A stretch of 64,000 bases of DNA from Paenibacillus chitinolyticus NBRC 15660 (GTDB taxonomy: Bacteria > Bacillota > Bacilli > Paenibacillales > NBRC-103111), in contig NZ_BBJT01000001.1 of the NCBI RefSeq assembly GCF_000739915.1, positions 310,001 through 374,000 on the forward strand. Reading direction: 5' to 3'. Below, one piece after another: positions 51,565 through 61,110 of this stretch. The notes under the pieces are model-generated. The model was not told the DNA's origin, searched no databases, and was given only the letters and a program-made list of their open reading frames with translations. Each line of letters starts with the position of its first letter. Positions within the stretch are counted from its first letter, which is position 1. A program made the translations under genes and the position numbers.

Positions 51565-53847
51565 TTACATATCTGATCCGGTTCCATTCAGCCGTTCAAC
51601 CATATGATTCAGCATTTCTTCCGTAAATGCTCCCTGGCTAAAGGCAGCGGCGGCACGCAAAGGCATGAATTTCAGTATGGCTGCGAACATTTCCGATGTT
51701 CCTTCGTCGTTCGCAGCACTGAACAAAGGATTTCCTTTGAATCCCCGCAAAAATTGTTTTACGATATCTGCAGTATAAGGATCCGCCATTAAATCTCCGA
51801 TCGTTGTATTTCGCGTGTAAGTTCTTCGAATGAGAACGGTGGATTGTATTTGTACGGTTTCTTTCAAACGAATTTCGGCGGCTGATTGCCCGATCATTAT
51901 TTCGTAATCTCCGCTTTCTACGTGCCAATCTCTGATGTCCGTGTTGTAATACGCGAATGCCCGCTTATCGAGGATAAAACGTACCGTCTTCTCTTCACCG
52001 GGCTGCAAAGCGATTTTGCTAAAGCCTTTAAGCTCTTTAAATGCTTTGCTGACCGTGCTTTCAACGTCCCTCACATAGAGCTGCACGATTTCTTTACCGG
52101 CTACGTCACCTGCATTTTTCACCTTCAAACTCACCTGAAGCTGATCCGTATCCAGCATAGCTTGGCGATTCAGTTTTAAATCAGTGTACTCGAACGTTGT
52201 ATAGCTAAGCCCGTGACCGAACGGAAACAACGGTTCGATCTCTTTTTTATCGTAATACCGATAGCCTACAAACAAGCCCTCGCTATATTCAACCGTATCT
52301 CCTTCACCCGGGAAGTTCAGGTAGGACGGGTTATGCGACAACTTTTGCGGAAATGTTTCGGCAAGCTTGCCACAAGGATTCGCATCTCCGAACAGCAAAT
52401 CGGCGATCGCTCCGCCCAGCGCTTGACCTCCCAAATAACCTTCCAGCACGCCCTGCACCTTATCGATCCACGGCATTTCAATGGGAGCTCCGTTGCTCAA
52501 TACGACGACAATATGCTGTTGAACCTCGGCGATCGCATCAATCAACTGCATTTGATTGTCCGGAATTCTTAGATGTCCCCTATCATAGGCTTCGGATTCA
52601 TAGCGATCGGGCAACCCTGCGAAAATAACGGTCACCTGCGACTTTCCGGCAGCTTCTACCGCTTCTTTTACAAGCTGTTCATCGATTTCGTCGTCTTCCA
52701 GGTTATACCCCTTTGCAAAGGACATTAGAGCCTGGCCGGATACTTTCTTAGCCAATTCTTCATAGATGTTATCCAGCTTCATCGGCTTGATGCGGGAGCT
52801 TCCTCCCCCTTGGTATCTAGGCTGCTGCGCAAAAGCTCCGATAACGCAGATAGTCGCGTCCTTGGACAAAGGCAGAATGCGTCGCTCATTCTTTAAAAGC
52901 ACCATGCTTTCCCTGGCCGCTTCCCTGGCTAATTGATGATGCTCTTCTTGGTTGAATGTCACGGTCTTTTTATTTTCCGCTGCCCTAAAGACTATCGTCA
53001 GTATTCTTTCTACCGCTTGATCGACTATATCCTCGGACATGCTCCCGTTCCGTACAGCCTCGACTATTTTACGATCGCCCGCTCCGTTACTTGAAGGCAT
53101 CTCCAATTCCAGACCGGCGAGCAAACCAGGAACCCTTTCATCCACGGCGCCCCAATCCGAAACGACGAACCCTTCCAATCCCCACTCTTCCTTCAAAATA
53201 TCGTTCAACAAGTACTTGTTCTCGGAGCAATACTCTCCGTTCACCTTGTTGTATGCGCACATGACGGTCCAAGGCTGAGCCTGTTTAACAGCACCCTCAA
53301 AGCTGGACAAATAAATTTCACGAAGGGTTCGTTCGTCTACAACCGCATCCACGGACATTCTTCGGTGCTCTTGGTTATTGACGGCATAATGCTTGAGTGA
53401 CGTTCCTACGCCTTGACTTTGAACGCCTGCGATATGATTCGCCGCCATCTCGGTTGACAAATAAGGGTCCTCTGAAAAGTATTCAAAATTTCTGCCACAT
53501 AACGGGGAACGTTTGATATTGGCAGCCGGCCCAAGCAAAATCCCGACATCCTCCGCTTGGCATTCGACGCCAAGCGCCTCGCCGACCTTACGGATCAAAT
53601 CCCGATCCCATGAACAGGCTAATCCTGCACCGGAAGGGAAGCATGTAGACGGCACGCTATCCATAATACCCAAATGATCGGAATCGCCTTTTTGTTTGCG
53701 AAGACCATGAGGTCCGTCGGTAAGCATAATGGACGGGATCCCCAGCCGTTCAACGCCTTTTGTATGCCAGAAATCCAGGCCTGAGCATAATCCGGCTTTT
53801 TCCTCCAGAGTTAGTTGGCTGATCAATTGCTTGATTCGGTCTTTCAT
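51565..53847 (-). CDS. GH3 beta-glycosidase, second paralogue
   Basis: A 760-residue cytoplasmic GH3 enzyme, collinear with the one at 33204-35498. It has [19 protein letters not shown] and GFVVSDWGA (nucleophile Asp), the C-terminal sandwich, an FnIII-like domain, and the additional helical tail ([20 protein letters not shown], then [20 protein letters not shown]). The start is the ATG at 53847 behind GGAGGG. Sits between a broken GH3/permease scar upstream and the sulfatase pseudogene downstream. Probably hydrolyses oligosaccharides brought in by the LplABC-like transporter. Confidence 0.9.
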   Translation of the reverse strand: MKDRIKQLISQLTLEEKAGLCSGLDFWHTKGVERLGIPSIMLTDGPHGLRKQKGDSDHLGIMDSVPSTCFPSGAGLACSWDRDLIRKVGEALGVECQAEDVGILLGPAANIKRSPLCGRNFEYFSEDPYLSTEMAANHIAGVQSQGVGTSLKHYAVNNQEHRRMSVDAVVDERTLREIYLSSFEGAVKQAQPWTVMCAYNKVNGEYCSENKYLLNDILKEEWGLEGFVVSDWGAVDERVPGLLAGLELEMPSSNGAGDRKIVEAVRNGSMSEDIVDQAVERILTIVFRAAENKKTVTFNQEEHHQLAREAARESMVLLKNERRILPLSKDATICVIGAFAQQPRYQGGGSSRIKPMKLDNIYEELAKKVSGQALMSFAKGYNLEDDEIDEQLVKEAVEAAGKSQVTVIFAGLPDRYESEAYDRGHLRIPDNQMQLIDAIAEVQQHIVVVLSNGAPIEMPWIDKVQGVLEGYLGGQALGGAIADLLFGDANPCGKLAETFPQKLSHNPSYLNFPGEGDTVEYSEGLFVGYRYYDKKEIEPLFPFGHGLSYTTFEYTDLKLNRQAMLDTDQLQVSLKVKNAGDVAGKEIVQLYVRDVESTVSKAFKELKGFSKIALQPGEEKTVRFILDKRAFAYYNTDIRDWHVESGDYEIMIGQSAAEIRLKETVQIQSTVLIRRTYTRNTTIGDLMADPYTADIVKQFLRGFKGNPLFSAANDEGTSEMFAAILKFMPLRAAAAFSQGAFTEEMLNHMVERLNGTGSDM

Positions 53848-53875
53848 ATCGAATCCCTCCACATATTCAATGTCG

Positions 53876-53971
53876 TTATCCCTTTACCGAGCTCGCGATT
53901 CCTTCCACAAAATAACGCTGGAATAGAATGAAGATTATGATAATCGGTACGATCGCGATTCCCGCCCCGGC
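53876..53971 (-). pseudogene. sugar ABC permease tail
   Basis: AGAGIAIVPIIIIFILFQRY, then [11 protein letters not shown] and a stop: the typical last helix and C-terminus of a MalG/LplC-type permease. Only about 31 codons remain, fused to the GH3 fragment. Confidence 0.65.
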
Positions 53972-53974
53972 CTC

Positions 53975-54145
53975 CCGGCTTTATCGATTCGACTAACGTT
54001 TTCAGTTGCTCGCGATCATCCGTCATCCCGATCGTACAAAGCAGTTGTCCGACTTTTTCCCTCACATCCATCGCAGCCAGCGTTTCTCGGACCCACTGAA
54101 TATCCTCTTCCTGCAAAAAAACGGATTTGCCGCCAAATTTACCAC
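53975..54145 (-). pseudogene. N-terminal fragment of another GH3-type gene
   Basis: LQEEDIQWVRETLAAMDVRE, then KVGQLLCTIGM, matches the N-terminus of bacterial GH3 hexosaminidase-type enzymes. A GTG at 54145 with AAGGGGAA upstream could be its start. The frame breaks after about 50 codons at the junction with the permease tail. Confidence 0.55.
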
Positions 54146-54159
54146 GATTGTTTTCCCCT

Positions 54160-54996
54160 TTATTCCAAACACATGCTCTGCAAAGCTTCCCGTCTCGACT
54201 TTGTTAAGCCGAATTCCTCTGCAAAATAAGCATCATAACCTCCATACGTATTCTTGATAGATCCCAAAGCGGCTGACAAGAACGCTTCGTTAACCGTGAG
54301 GATATGGTTCAAATTTTGCAAAACTGCTTCGTCCGCATGTTCAGCCAACCGTTTCAGAAGATTCCTGTTGAACGATTTCATCGTCTCATTGCTTAAGAGA
54401 TAGTCTTCCATGACCGTTTGTTCGGAGACACCCAGCGCAAGCAAGATGAGAGCGGCTCCGACCCCGGTTCGGTCTTTGCCCGACGTACAATGATGCAGTA
54501 GCCCCAATTGATCCGGATCCTGGATCGTTTCCATTAATCGTTTGAACGAATGATTGTTAATCGGAAGTTTCGTATACAATTCCGTCATGTAGGTTTCCGC
54601 GCAGAAACTTTTGAAGAAGTCGTTTTTAACCAATTCTTTCAGAAGATGGCCTTGCTGTTCCTCCCCTTCAGGAGCGGCCGGCAAATTCATTTGCTCATGC
54701 TGATCCTCAGTGTTCGCCGGTATCCGTATATTTTTTGCATTAGGGAGAACCGGATCCGGCATTATGCGCGATTCATGATCGCCGCGGTAATCGAAAACCG
54801 TTTTGATATTCAACGTTTGCAAGAATGTTAAATCCTGCTCCGTTAAACCGGTCAAGTGATCGGAACGAAAGAAAAGGCCGTATTTTACTTTGCGGCCATC
54901 GGACGTTCGATAGCCTCCCATATCTCGGAAATTATGCACGCCTTCGAAGGGAATGACCCGATTGGCGGGATATGCGGCAAATTGGCTTGTTGACAT
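54160..54996 (-). CDS. protein tyrosine/serine phosphatase (IphP/DSP-like), copy 1
   Basis: A 278-residue phosphatase with HNFRDMGGYRTSDGRKVKYG and the P-loop HHCTSGKDRTG (C170, R176). No signal peptide. AGAGGTG precedes the ATG. It differs from the copy at 49866 mainly in the central loop. It follows the GH2 gene after a terminator, as copy 2 follows the GH2 tail. Confidence 0.88.
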   Translation of the reverse strand: MSTSQFAAYPANRVIPFEGVHNFRDMGGYRTSDGRKVKYGLFFRSDHLTGLTEQDLTFLQTLNIKTVFDYRGDHESRIMPDPVLPNAKNIRIPANTEDQHEQMNLPAAPEGEEQQGHLLKELVKNDFFKSFCAETYMTELYTKLPINNHSFKRLMETIQDPDQLGLLHHCTSGKDRTGVGAALILLALGVSEQTVMEDYLLSNETMKSFNRNLLKRLAEHADEAVLQNLNHILTVNEAFLSAALGSIKNTYGGYDAYFAEEFGLTKSRREALQSMCLE

Positions 54997-55045
54997 AGCT
55001 GCACCTCTTTAGCGAAATATTTATTATTCAAATCTCATCACCATA

Positions 55046-55098
55046 AAAATCCCCCCCTCTTCTCGATATGGCTTAAGAACAGAGGGGGAAGGCTTTTT
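55046..55098 (-). terminator. terminator of the GH2 gene
   Basis: CCCCCTCT and AGAGGGGG pair around a 20-nt loop, with ATTTTTAT following on the minus strand. Confidence 0.75.
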
Positions 55099-55115
55099 TA
55101 ATAATCACTGATCGT

Positions 55116-57596
55116 TCAGTTCGTTAGGTCTTTCCGGGATTGAAGGGTCAATACGGCCGGTACTAACCCTTCCGAAGACGCCTCAATGCGTATCTCTCCT
55201 GCCTCATCTAGTGACTGAATCAATGCCAAGGCGTAGCCATTGAACACGCTTCTCGTATCTCCTTTGTCCGATTCGTGACAACCCGGGTCTCCGTTCCCTA
55301 GACCAAGCAGCTTGCCTTCACCTGCTACATGGAACCGGATCAGGTTGCCCGCAACCGGTACTACCCTTCCCGATTGATCCCTCACCGAAACCGTGACCAT
55401 GGATACGTCCTGGCCGTCAGCGAGCAGTTCCGACCGGTTAGCCTCCAAATGAACAGAGTATGCTTCCATTGTGGTCTCTTTCCGCTCTGCTGCTACCATC
55501 ACGCCATCCCGATAAGCGATGGCTTCGAGAAGACCGGGTTCATAGGCTACCTGCCACGATAATGTGATCTCGCCCGCTTCAGTCTCCGCTTGCTTCTTGC
55601 CCAAGCTTTGGCCGTTCAACACCAGCTCCACTTCACTGCAGTTGGTATACACGCGGACCTCCACCTGCTGTCCCAGCCGATCCGGCCAGTTCCAGTGCGG
55701 CATAAGATGGACGATAGGCTCGTCCTTCCAGATCGATTGATAGAAATAGTAAGAGTCCTTGGCAAATCCGCAATAATCCAGGATGCCGAAATGCGATAGC
55801 ACAGACGGCCACTGGAACGGCGTCGTCTCCCCGCGATAATCGAAACCCGTCCATACGAACAAGCCGCCCGAAAAACGGTTATTTAAGAAATAACGCCAGC
55901 TTCGTTCAGGTGTTGACGTGCCGCCCGCTCCGCCCAGATTGCCTACATCCACCTCCTTACCGAGCATCGTATATCTCGAGCCGTAGCTGGAGCACCGCCC
56001 GCCCTCTGGATCATCCTCATAGACGCCTCTTGCCGAGAAGAAGGAGACATTCTCCGTATTCAGGACTTTGGCTTCAGGATGGGACTGGAACCATTCACCG
56101 ATCGTTTGACTTCCTTTTATAGACTCGGCATAATTAACGCCATTGACCTCAATGTCCATTCCTTGCTGACTTAGATTGGCAGCCGTAACAGGACGGGTGG
56201 AATCAATTCGCTTCGTCAAATCCTGAAGGCGCTTCAGCATCCGATTCGCTTGATAGCTGCCGCTGATCTTCTCTTCATTGCCGAGACTCCACATAAAGAT
56301 GCTTGGATGGTTGCGGTCACGGTACAGCATGGATTTCAGATCATCGAGCTTGATCTCTGTACTCTCCGAGATCCGGTTCTCGTTCATAACCAGCATCCCG
56401 AGTCTGTCGCATGCATCGAGCAGCTCCGGTGCCGGCGCATGATGGGCGCAGCGGTAAGCGTTACAGCCCATTTCCAGCAGGCGTTTGATTTTATATTCAT
56501 GCACACTGTCCGGCAGCGCGATGCCCACGCCGGCGAAATCCTGGTGATTGCAAGTACCTTTCACTTGTACGTACTTACCATTAAGGTATAATCCATTCTG
56601 ACGGTATTCCACCGTACGGATGCCGAAAACGGTCCGATACGTGTCGACAATTTGCCCATCGTGAATCAGTTCAGTTATAGCTTCATACAGATGCGGCATG
56701 TCCAGCGACCAGAGCAGCGGATTCGTCACTTGAACCGATTGAAGAACCGTTTGCTTGTCGATTCCCGGCGTTTCGCAGTCGGATTCCGTGACGGCGACGA
56801 GTTCCCCATCCGGATTCAAAATGCTTGTTCGAATGCCGTACTTCATCGGCTGCGGATATTCGTTGCTTACCGTCGTTTCTACCGTAATCGCGGCCCTTTC
56901 ATTGTCCATTCGCTCGGTTCTGACGAAGGTTCCCCAGCGGTCCACATGCAGGTAATCATGTTTGGTTAACCAGACATGGCGGTAGATGCCTCCGCCTTCG
57001 TACCACCAGCCTTCGTCTCCGCCTGTCGTATCCGTTCGGACCAGGATGACATTATCCCCTTCCTCATCCCCATATTTCAGCAGGTCCGTGATGTCATAAT
57101 GAAAGCTGGTATAACCGCTGAGATGGTCGCCGACGAAACATCCGTTCACCCAAACCGAGCTGTTCCGCATTACACCGTCAAATTCGATGATGATCTTCTT
57201 ACCTTCATCCTCCTGCGGAATTTGAAATACCTTGCGGTAATAACCCACTCCATTGGGCAGATAACCTTGAAACGCGCCCCCGCGTTCCGGGTTGTACGGC
57301 TGTTCCAACCTCCAATCATGCGGTAGATTAACACCCACCCAGCCTGTAATCTTATCCTTTGGCGTATCCGAGCCGTAAATTTGGGCAATTTCGAAGTTCG
57401 GATCTCCCAGTAATTCTCGAGCGACATTCTGGGTGATACGTGCAGCTTCGCCGATTGCAAAGGGCTCATGTCTCTCCTCACCCAGCGCATTCGTCAGGCC
57501 GGCGATCATGCCGGCTTTTTTTACCGTCTTGACAATTTTCCCTACCTCACCGACATGAAACATCCAGTTTCGATCAAAATTTTCTCTGGTTCTCAT
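55116..57596 (-). CDS. GH2 beta-galactosidase-type enzyme
   Basis: An 826-residue cytoplasmic GH2 enzyme. The sugar-binding sandwich comes first (NLPHDWRLEQPYNPERGG, VWVNGCFVGDHLSGYTSFHY). The barrel carries the acid/base E441 in MWSLGNEEK and the probable nucleophile E515 in VLNTENVSFF. Two further beta domains follow, ending in an Ig-like module (GQDVSMVTVSVRDQSGRVVP). The start is the ATG at 57596 behind AAAGGAG; the frame extends upstream without a site. Likely acts on galactosides or glucuronides taken up by the transporter. The last codons are duplicated at 50722. Confidence 0.9.
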   Translation of the reverse strand: MRTRENFDRNWMFHVGEVGKIVKTVKKAGMIAGLTNALGEERHEPFAIGEAARITQNVARELLGDPNFEIAQIYGSDTPKDKITGWVGVNLPHDWRLEQPYNPERGGAFQGYLPNGVGYYRKVFQIPQEDEGKKIIIEFDGVMRNSSVWVNGCFVGDHLSGYTSFHYDITDLLKYGDEEGDNVILVRTDTTGGDEGWWYEGGGIYRHVWLTKHDYLHVDRWGTFVRTERMDNERAAITVETTVSNEYPQPMKYGIRTSILNPDGELVAVTESDCETPGIDKQTVLQSVQVTNPLLWSLDMPHLYEAITELIHDGQIVDTYRTVFGIRTVEYRQNGLYLNGKYVQVKGTCNHQDFAGVGIALPDSVHEYKIKRLLEMGCNAYRCAHHAPAPELLDACDRLGMLVMNENRISESTEIKLDDLKSMLYRDRNHPSIFMWSLGNEEKISGSYQANRMLKRLQDLTKRIDSTRPVTAANLSQQGMDIEVNGVNYAESIKGSQTIGEWFQSHPEAKVLNTENVSFFSARGVYEDDPEGGRCSSYGSRYTMLGKEVDVGNLGGAGGTSTPERSWRYFLNNRFSGGLFVWTGFDYRGETTPFQWPSVLSHFGILDYCGFAKDSYYFYQSIWKDEPIVHLMPHWNWPDRLGQQVEVRVYTNCSEVELVLNGQSLGKKQAETEAGEITLSWQVAYEPGLLEAIAYRDGVMVAAERKETTMEAYSVHLEANRSELLADGQDVSMVTVSVRDQSGRVVPVAGNLIRFHVAGEGKLLGLGNGDPGCHESDKGDTRSVFNGYALALIQSLDEAGEIRIEASSEGLVPAVLTLQSRKDLTN

Positions 57597-57659
57597 AAAC
57601 AACGGCTCCTTTTGCGTCTTAATCTTATTTTCGAAAGAGTATCTCCATAGCAATCAATC

Positions 57660-58445
57660 TTACTCGGCTGTATCTATTTTTAATTCTTTCGATTCGGCAG
57701 CCGGTTTCAAAGCAGGCAAATAACTGGATTCCGTCCACAGCACCATGTCCAGCGCCGTAATTTCTTCCAGCGCTTGGACGATATTTTCTTCTTGATGATT
57801 TTTGACCGTGAAGCAGAGTTGCATCGTAGGCATACCTCCGGCCTCAGGCGGCGCGTGTTCATCCGGCATCATTTTGACGTTGGCGATTTGGATCCCTTGT
57901 TCGCCGAATTTGGAAGCAACCTTCCCAAGAACGCCTGGCATATCGATAATCGTACACTTGACCTCGTGCTTTTTGCGGTGGCGCAACAAATGTTTCTCCC
58001 ACTTGTTCAGCACGTATAGACTGATAATGACGAAAAACGTACACAGAAATGCGACAAACAAAAACCCCGCTCCGACGCAAAGGCCGATTGCCGCCACAAC
58101 CCAAACCGAGGCCGCGGTCGTGAGCCCTTTGATGACAGACCCGTTGCGCAGAATCGCACCCGCACCCAAAAAGCCGATCCCGCTGATCACCTGAGCGGCC
58201 AGACGGGCAGGGTCGATCCGGACGTTGGATTCGGCAACAAAGTCGGAGAATCCGTAAATCGAAAGCAGCATAATGGTGGTCGAGCCGAGACAGACGAGAA
58301 TATGGGTGCGGAAGCCTGCCGCATGGTTGTTCCACTCCCGCTCGATGCCGACCAATCCGCCCAAAACTGCGGCGAGGACCATGCGTACGAACAAATCCCA
58401 ATGACCAAGTTGCCAAACATTAGCAGCGGCGCCGGTCAATATCAT
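57660..58445 (-). CDS. MgtC/SapB-family membrane protein
   Basis: A 261-residue protein with four or five N-terminal membrane helices. The MgtC motifs are GGLVGIEREWNNHAAGFRTH and GIGFLGAGAIL. A C-terminal ACT-like cytoplasmic domain follows. MgtC proteins affect magnesium homeostasis and ATP-synthase activity; why it lies within a sugar locus is unclear. The ATG at 58445 abuts GGGGGG, so the in-frame TTG at 58439 is a possible start with better spacing. Confidence 0.85.
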   Translation of the reverse strand: MILTGAAANVWQLGHWDLFVRMVLAAVLGGLVGIEREWNNHAAGFRTHILVCLGSTTIMLLSIYGFSDFVAESNVRIDPARLAAQVISGIGFLGAGAILRNGSVIKGLTTAASVWVVAAIGLCVGAGFLFVAFLCTFFVIISLYVLNKWEKHLLRHRKKHEVKCTIIDMPGVLGKVASKFGEQGIQIANVKMMPDEHAPPEAGGMPTMQLCFTVKNHQEENIVQALEEITALDMVLWTESSYLPALKPAAESKELKIDTAE

Positions 58446-58530
58446 CCCCCCCTTATTTCAAACATATATTTTGCAGAGTGTCCTGCCCTTGAAAAAGGAA
58501 TTACGCGTTGCATGCCTATGCACTTCGTTG

Positions 58531-59544
58531 TTATTTTTTTGCGCCCGATTTCAAGTCTTTTAAGATGGCTGCCATTTTCTCGTCCGTAAACATCGGATCG
58601 GAAAAATTGAAAAGCGACTTCAACGAAAACGCTTTGACATAGTCGATCTTCGGCGATGCCAAAAGATCCGGAAGATACCGCTCCAATACGCGACTGCTGC
58701 AATCATCGGCCAGCAACTGACCTACTGTTGTATACTCGTCAATCACTCGTTCTACAAGGAGAAAATTCCTGGATTTCAACCATGCTTCGCACAGCTTTGT
58801 CCATGCTTGCGCTTCCCGATGGCCGCCGGCCAGTCCGAGTCCATGAGGACCGCTTTCAAAAAGATGCATTTCGAAAGAAACCCTAAACTTCCTGAGCGCT
58901 GCCGCGAACATTAAACAATTCTCAGCCTGAACGACCGGATCGTCTGCCGTGATCCACATAAAAGTCGGCGGTGTTTCCTCCGTTACTTGCTTTTCACTTG
59001 ATAACAGCTCGATCAGAGCACGGTCGTTTTGCCGCTCCCCCATCAATACCGACTTGCACGATACATTCGTAAATTCGCCCATCGTAATGAGAGGATAACA
59101 GAGCACGAGCGCATCGGGACGGCTGCTGTATCGTTCGATCGGATCATTGGCTTGCGGATTGCCGTTGTCAAAGCTCGTACCTGCCATCGAAGCAAGATGG
59201 CCTCCGGCTGAAAATCCCAACATGCCGATTCGCTTGGGATCAATATTCCATTCAGTCCCTCTATGCCTGATCGTTCGTATGGCCCGCTGAGCATCATGAA
59301 GCTGGCTCGGATATTGTGCCGGAGTAACCCTATAATGAAGGACAAAAGCCGAAATGCCGATCGCGTTCAACCACTTGGCGACAGGCTCGCCTTCATGAAC
59401 AGCCCGATGCGTATAGCCTCCGCCAGGACAAACGATGACGGCTGGAAACGGTCCTTCCCCTTCCAGCAAGTACGGTGTTAAGCTGGGACAACCTTCGTTG
59501 AATCCCTGCAATGCGGGTTGGTCGTGCCACAAAGGAATATTCAT
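58531..59544 (-). CDS. alpha/beta-hydrolase esterase with a GH3-type C-terminal extension
   Basis: A 337-residue esterase similar to acetyl-xylan esterases. Oxyanion region VIVCPGGGYTHRA; nucleophile Ser in GFSAGGHLA; Asp in ITADDPVV; His in ESGPHGLGLAGG. No signal peptide, so it deacylates imported oligosaccharides. After residue 255 it carries an extra helical domain (TTVGQLLADDCSSRVLERYL, then FSLKSLFNFSDPMFTDEKMA) that resembles the tails of both GH3 proteins in this window. GGAGG lies within the end of the SGNH gene, 3 bp away. Confidence 0.85.
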   Translation of the reverse strand: MNIPLWHDQPALQGFNEGCPSLTPYLLEGEGPFPAVIVCPGGGYTHRAVHEGEPVAKWLNAIGISAFVLHYRVTPAQYPSQLHDAQRAIRTIRHRGTEWNIDPKRIGMLGFSAGGHLASMAGTSFDNGNPQANDPIERYSSRPDALVLCYPLITMGEFTNVSCKSVLMGERQNDRALIELLSSEKQVTEETPPTFMWITADDPVVQAENCLMFAAALRKFRVSFEMHLFESGPHGLGLAGGHREAQAWTKLCEAWLKSRNFLLVERVIDEYTTVGQLLADDCSSRVLERYLPDLLASPKIDYVKAFSLKSLFNFSDPMFTDEKMAAILKDLKSGAKK

Positions 59545-59546
59545 TG

Positions 59547-60194
59547 TTATTCCTCCACCAACATACTTTTTATTTTTTCCGCAACGGCACTTCCGAGCTT
59601 CCGGTGTTGTTCCGCTTCGAAATGAATGCCGTCTGCCTCACTGGAAACGATCACGGTCGAAACATCCATGATAGACGCATCGGTATACGGACTAAGCATT
59701 GCGAATGCCTCGCCCAATTGTTTAGACTTCTCTTCCCCGCCCTTGAACATGCCTGCGAATAATCCAGTTTCCTTGATTGGCGGCGGAACTAGAATCAGAA
59801 CCTGAGGGACTATCGTAATCCCCGGCCTTGAAAAAGTCGTTTTTACGAGTCCGGCAAGCGACAGGGTGCTCATCGCGATATCTAGCGCTGAGACGGAAAA
59901 CCGCTCTTTCAAATCATTCGTTCCGAGCATGATCACGACAAGATCAAGCGGCCTGTGAGACAGCAGGCAGGTCGGCCAGTACTCTTTTCCACTCATGATT
60001 CCATCGATCGGATCCGCCCACACTGTCGTCCTCCCGGGCAAGCCTTCCTCGACAATGTCGTAGCCGTCTCCCAGTTCCTTACGCAGTACGCCCGTCCACC
60101 GAACATCCGCCGGAAACCGAACTCCTCGATTCTGCGGATCGGCTCCCCATGTATTTGAATCTCCGAAGCATAAGATCGTTCTCGTGCCGGTCAT
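59547..60194 (-). CDS. SGNH/GDSL hydrolase
   Basis: A 215-residue lipase/esterase of the SGNH family. Block I ILCFGDSNTWG with the nucleophile Ser, block III VIMLGTNDL, and block V ADGIHFEAEQH with the Asp-His pair. No signal peptide. The start is the ATG at 60194, with GGAGGTG seven bases upstream. Likely removes acetyl or other acyl groups from carbohydrates; it is coupled to the esterase gene. Confidence 0.88.
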   Translation of the reverse strand: MTGTRTILCFGDSNTWGADPQNRGVRFPADVRWTGVLRKELGDGYDIVEEGLPGRTTVWADPIDGIMSGKEYWPTCLLSHRPLDLVVIMLGTNDLKERFSVSALDIAMSTLSLAGLVKTTFSRPGITIVPQVLILVPPPIKETGLFAGMFKGGEEKSKQLGEAFAMLSPYTDASIMDVSTVIVSSEADGIHFEAEQHRKLGSAVAEKIKSMLVEE

Positions 60195-60220
60195 CTGTAA
60201 ACACCTCCAAAATAATAGTG

Positions 60221-61096
60221 TCAACCTTTGACGGCGCCAACCGTCAGGCCTTTCACGAAATACTTCTGAAAGAATGGGTATGCGACCAGCAGCGGAACGA
60301 CCCCGATCGCGGCTATGGCCATGCGCATGGAGGTGAGCGGAAGATGACTTGTCGCGACGACCTCCGTCGATGACTGCAAAAATTGCGCATCGAGTAAAAT
60401 CCGGTTGAGCATGTTTTGAAGGCTGAAGTACCGGCTGTCGGTAATGTAAATCAATCCGTTAAACCAATCGTTCCAGTACATAATCGTATAAAACAACCCG
60501 ACCGTAGCCAAAACTGGCGTCGATAACGGCAATACGATTTTCGCGAAAATTTTCCATTCCTTCGCCCCGTCGATGTAGGCCGATTCGATGATCGGCTTCG
60601 GAATCGAGGTTGCAAAGAACGTTCGCATCAGGATGACGAAAAAACCGTTCATCAACAGGCTCGGAATGATCAGCGCCAGTATCGTATTTTTAAAATTGAA
60701 ATAATTGGTGTATAGCAGGTAGGTCGGCACAAGGCCTCCGTTAAACAGCATCGTGAAAAATACGTAGAAGGACAGTATCTTGCGAAATGGCATCTCGGTC
60801 CGTGACAGCGGATAGGCAAGCAACGCCGTTAGAGTCAATCCTACAGCCGTTCCGACCACCGTCACGAGAATCGTAATTCCATAAGCGCGCAGTATATTAG
60901 CTGAGTTCGTCCATAAATATTCGTATGCCGAAAAACTGACGGCTTTCGGGAAGAAAGCATATCCATGGCGAATGATTTCCATGTCGTCCGTAAGAGAAGC
61001 GGAGAGCAGCAACCAGAATGGCATGATGCAGAAAAATGTAAATACCAGCATGACGATGTTGATCGTCCATTGATAAAATTTGCCGGATGATGGCAT
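60221..61096 (-). CDS. LplC/YtcP-like sugar ABC transporter permease
   Basis: A 291-residue permease with six membrane helices. The ATPase-contact EAA loop is ESAYIDGAKEWKIFAKIVLP. It ends in the usual YFVKGLTVGAVKG. It belongs to the carbohydrate uptake type 1 family, which uses a shared ATPase (MsmX-type) encoded elsewhere. GGGGAG precedes the ATG. It lies 14 bp after its partner permease. Confidence 0.9.
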   Translation of the reverse strand: MPSSGKFYQWTINIVMLVFTFFCIMPFWLLLSASLTDDMEIIRHGYAFFPKAVSFSAYEYLWTNSANILRAYGITILVTVVGTAVGLTLTALLAYPLSRTEMPFRKILSFYVFFTMLFNGGLVPTYLLYTNYFNFKNTILALIIPSLLMNGFFVILMRTFFATSIPKPIIESAYIDGAKEWKIFAKIVLPLSTPVLATVGLFYTIMYWNDWFNGLIYITDSRYFSLQNMLNRILLDAQFLQSSTEVVATSHLPLTSMRMAIAAIGVVPLLVAYPFFQKYFVKGLTVGAVKG

Positions 61097-61110
61097 GGGA
61101 ACTCCCCTTT

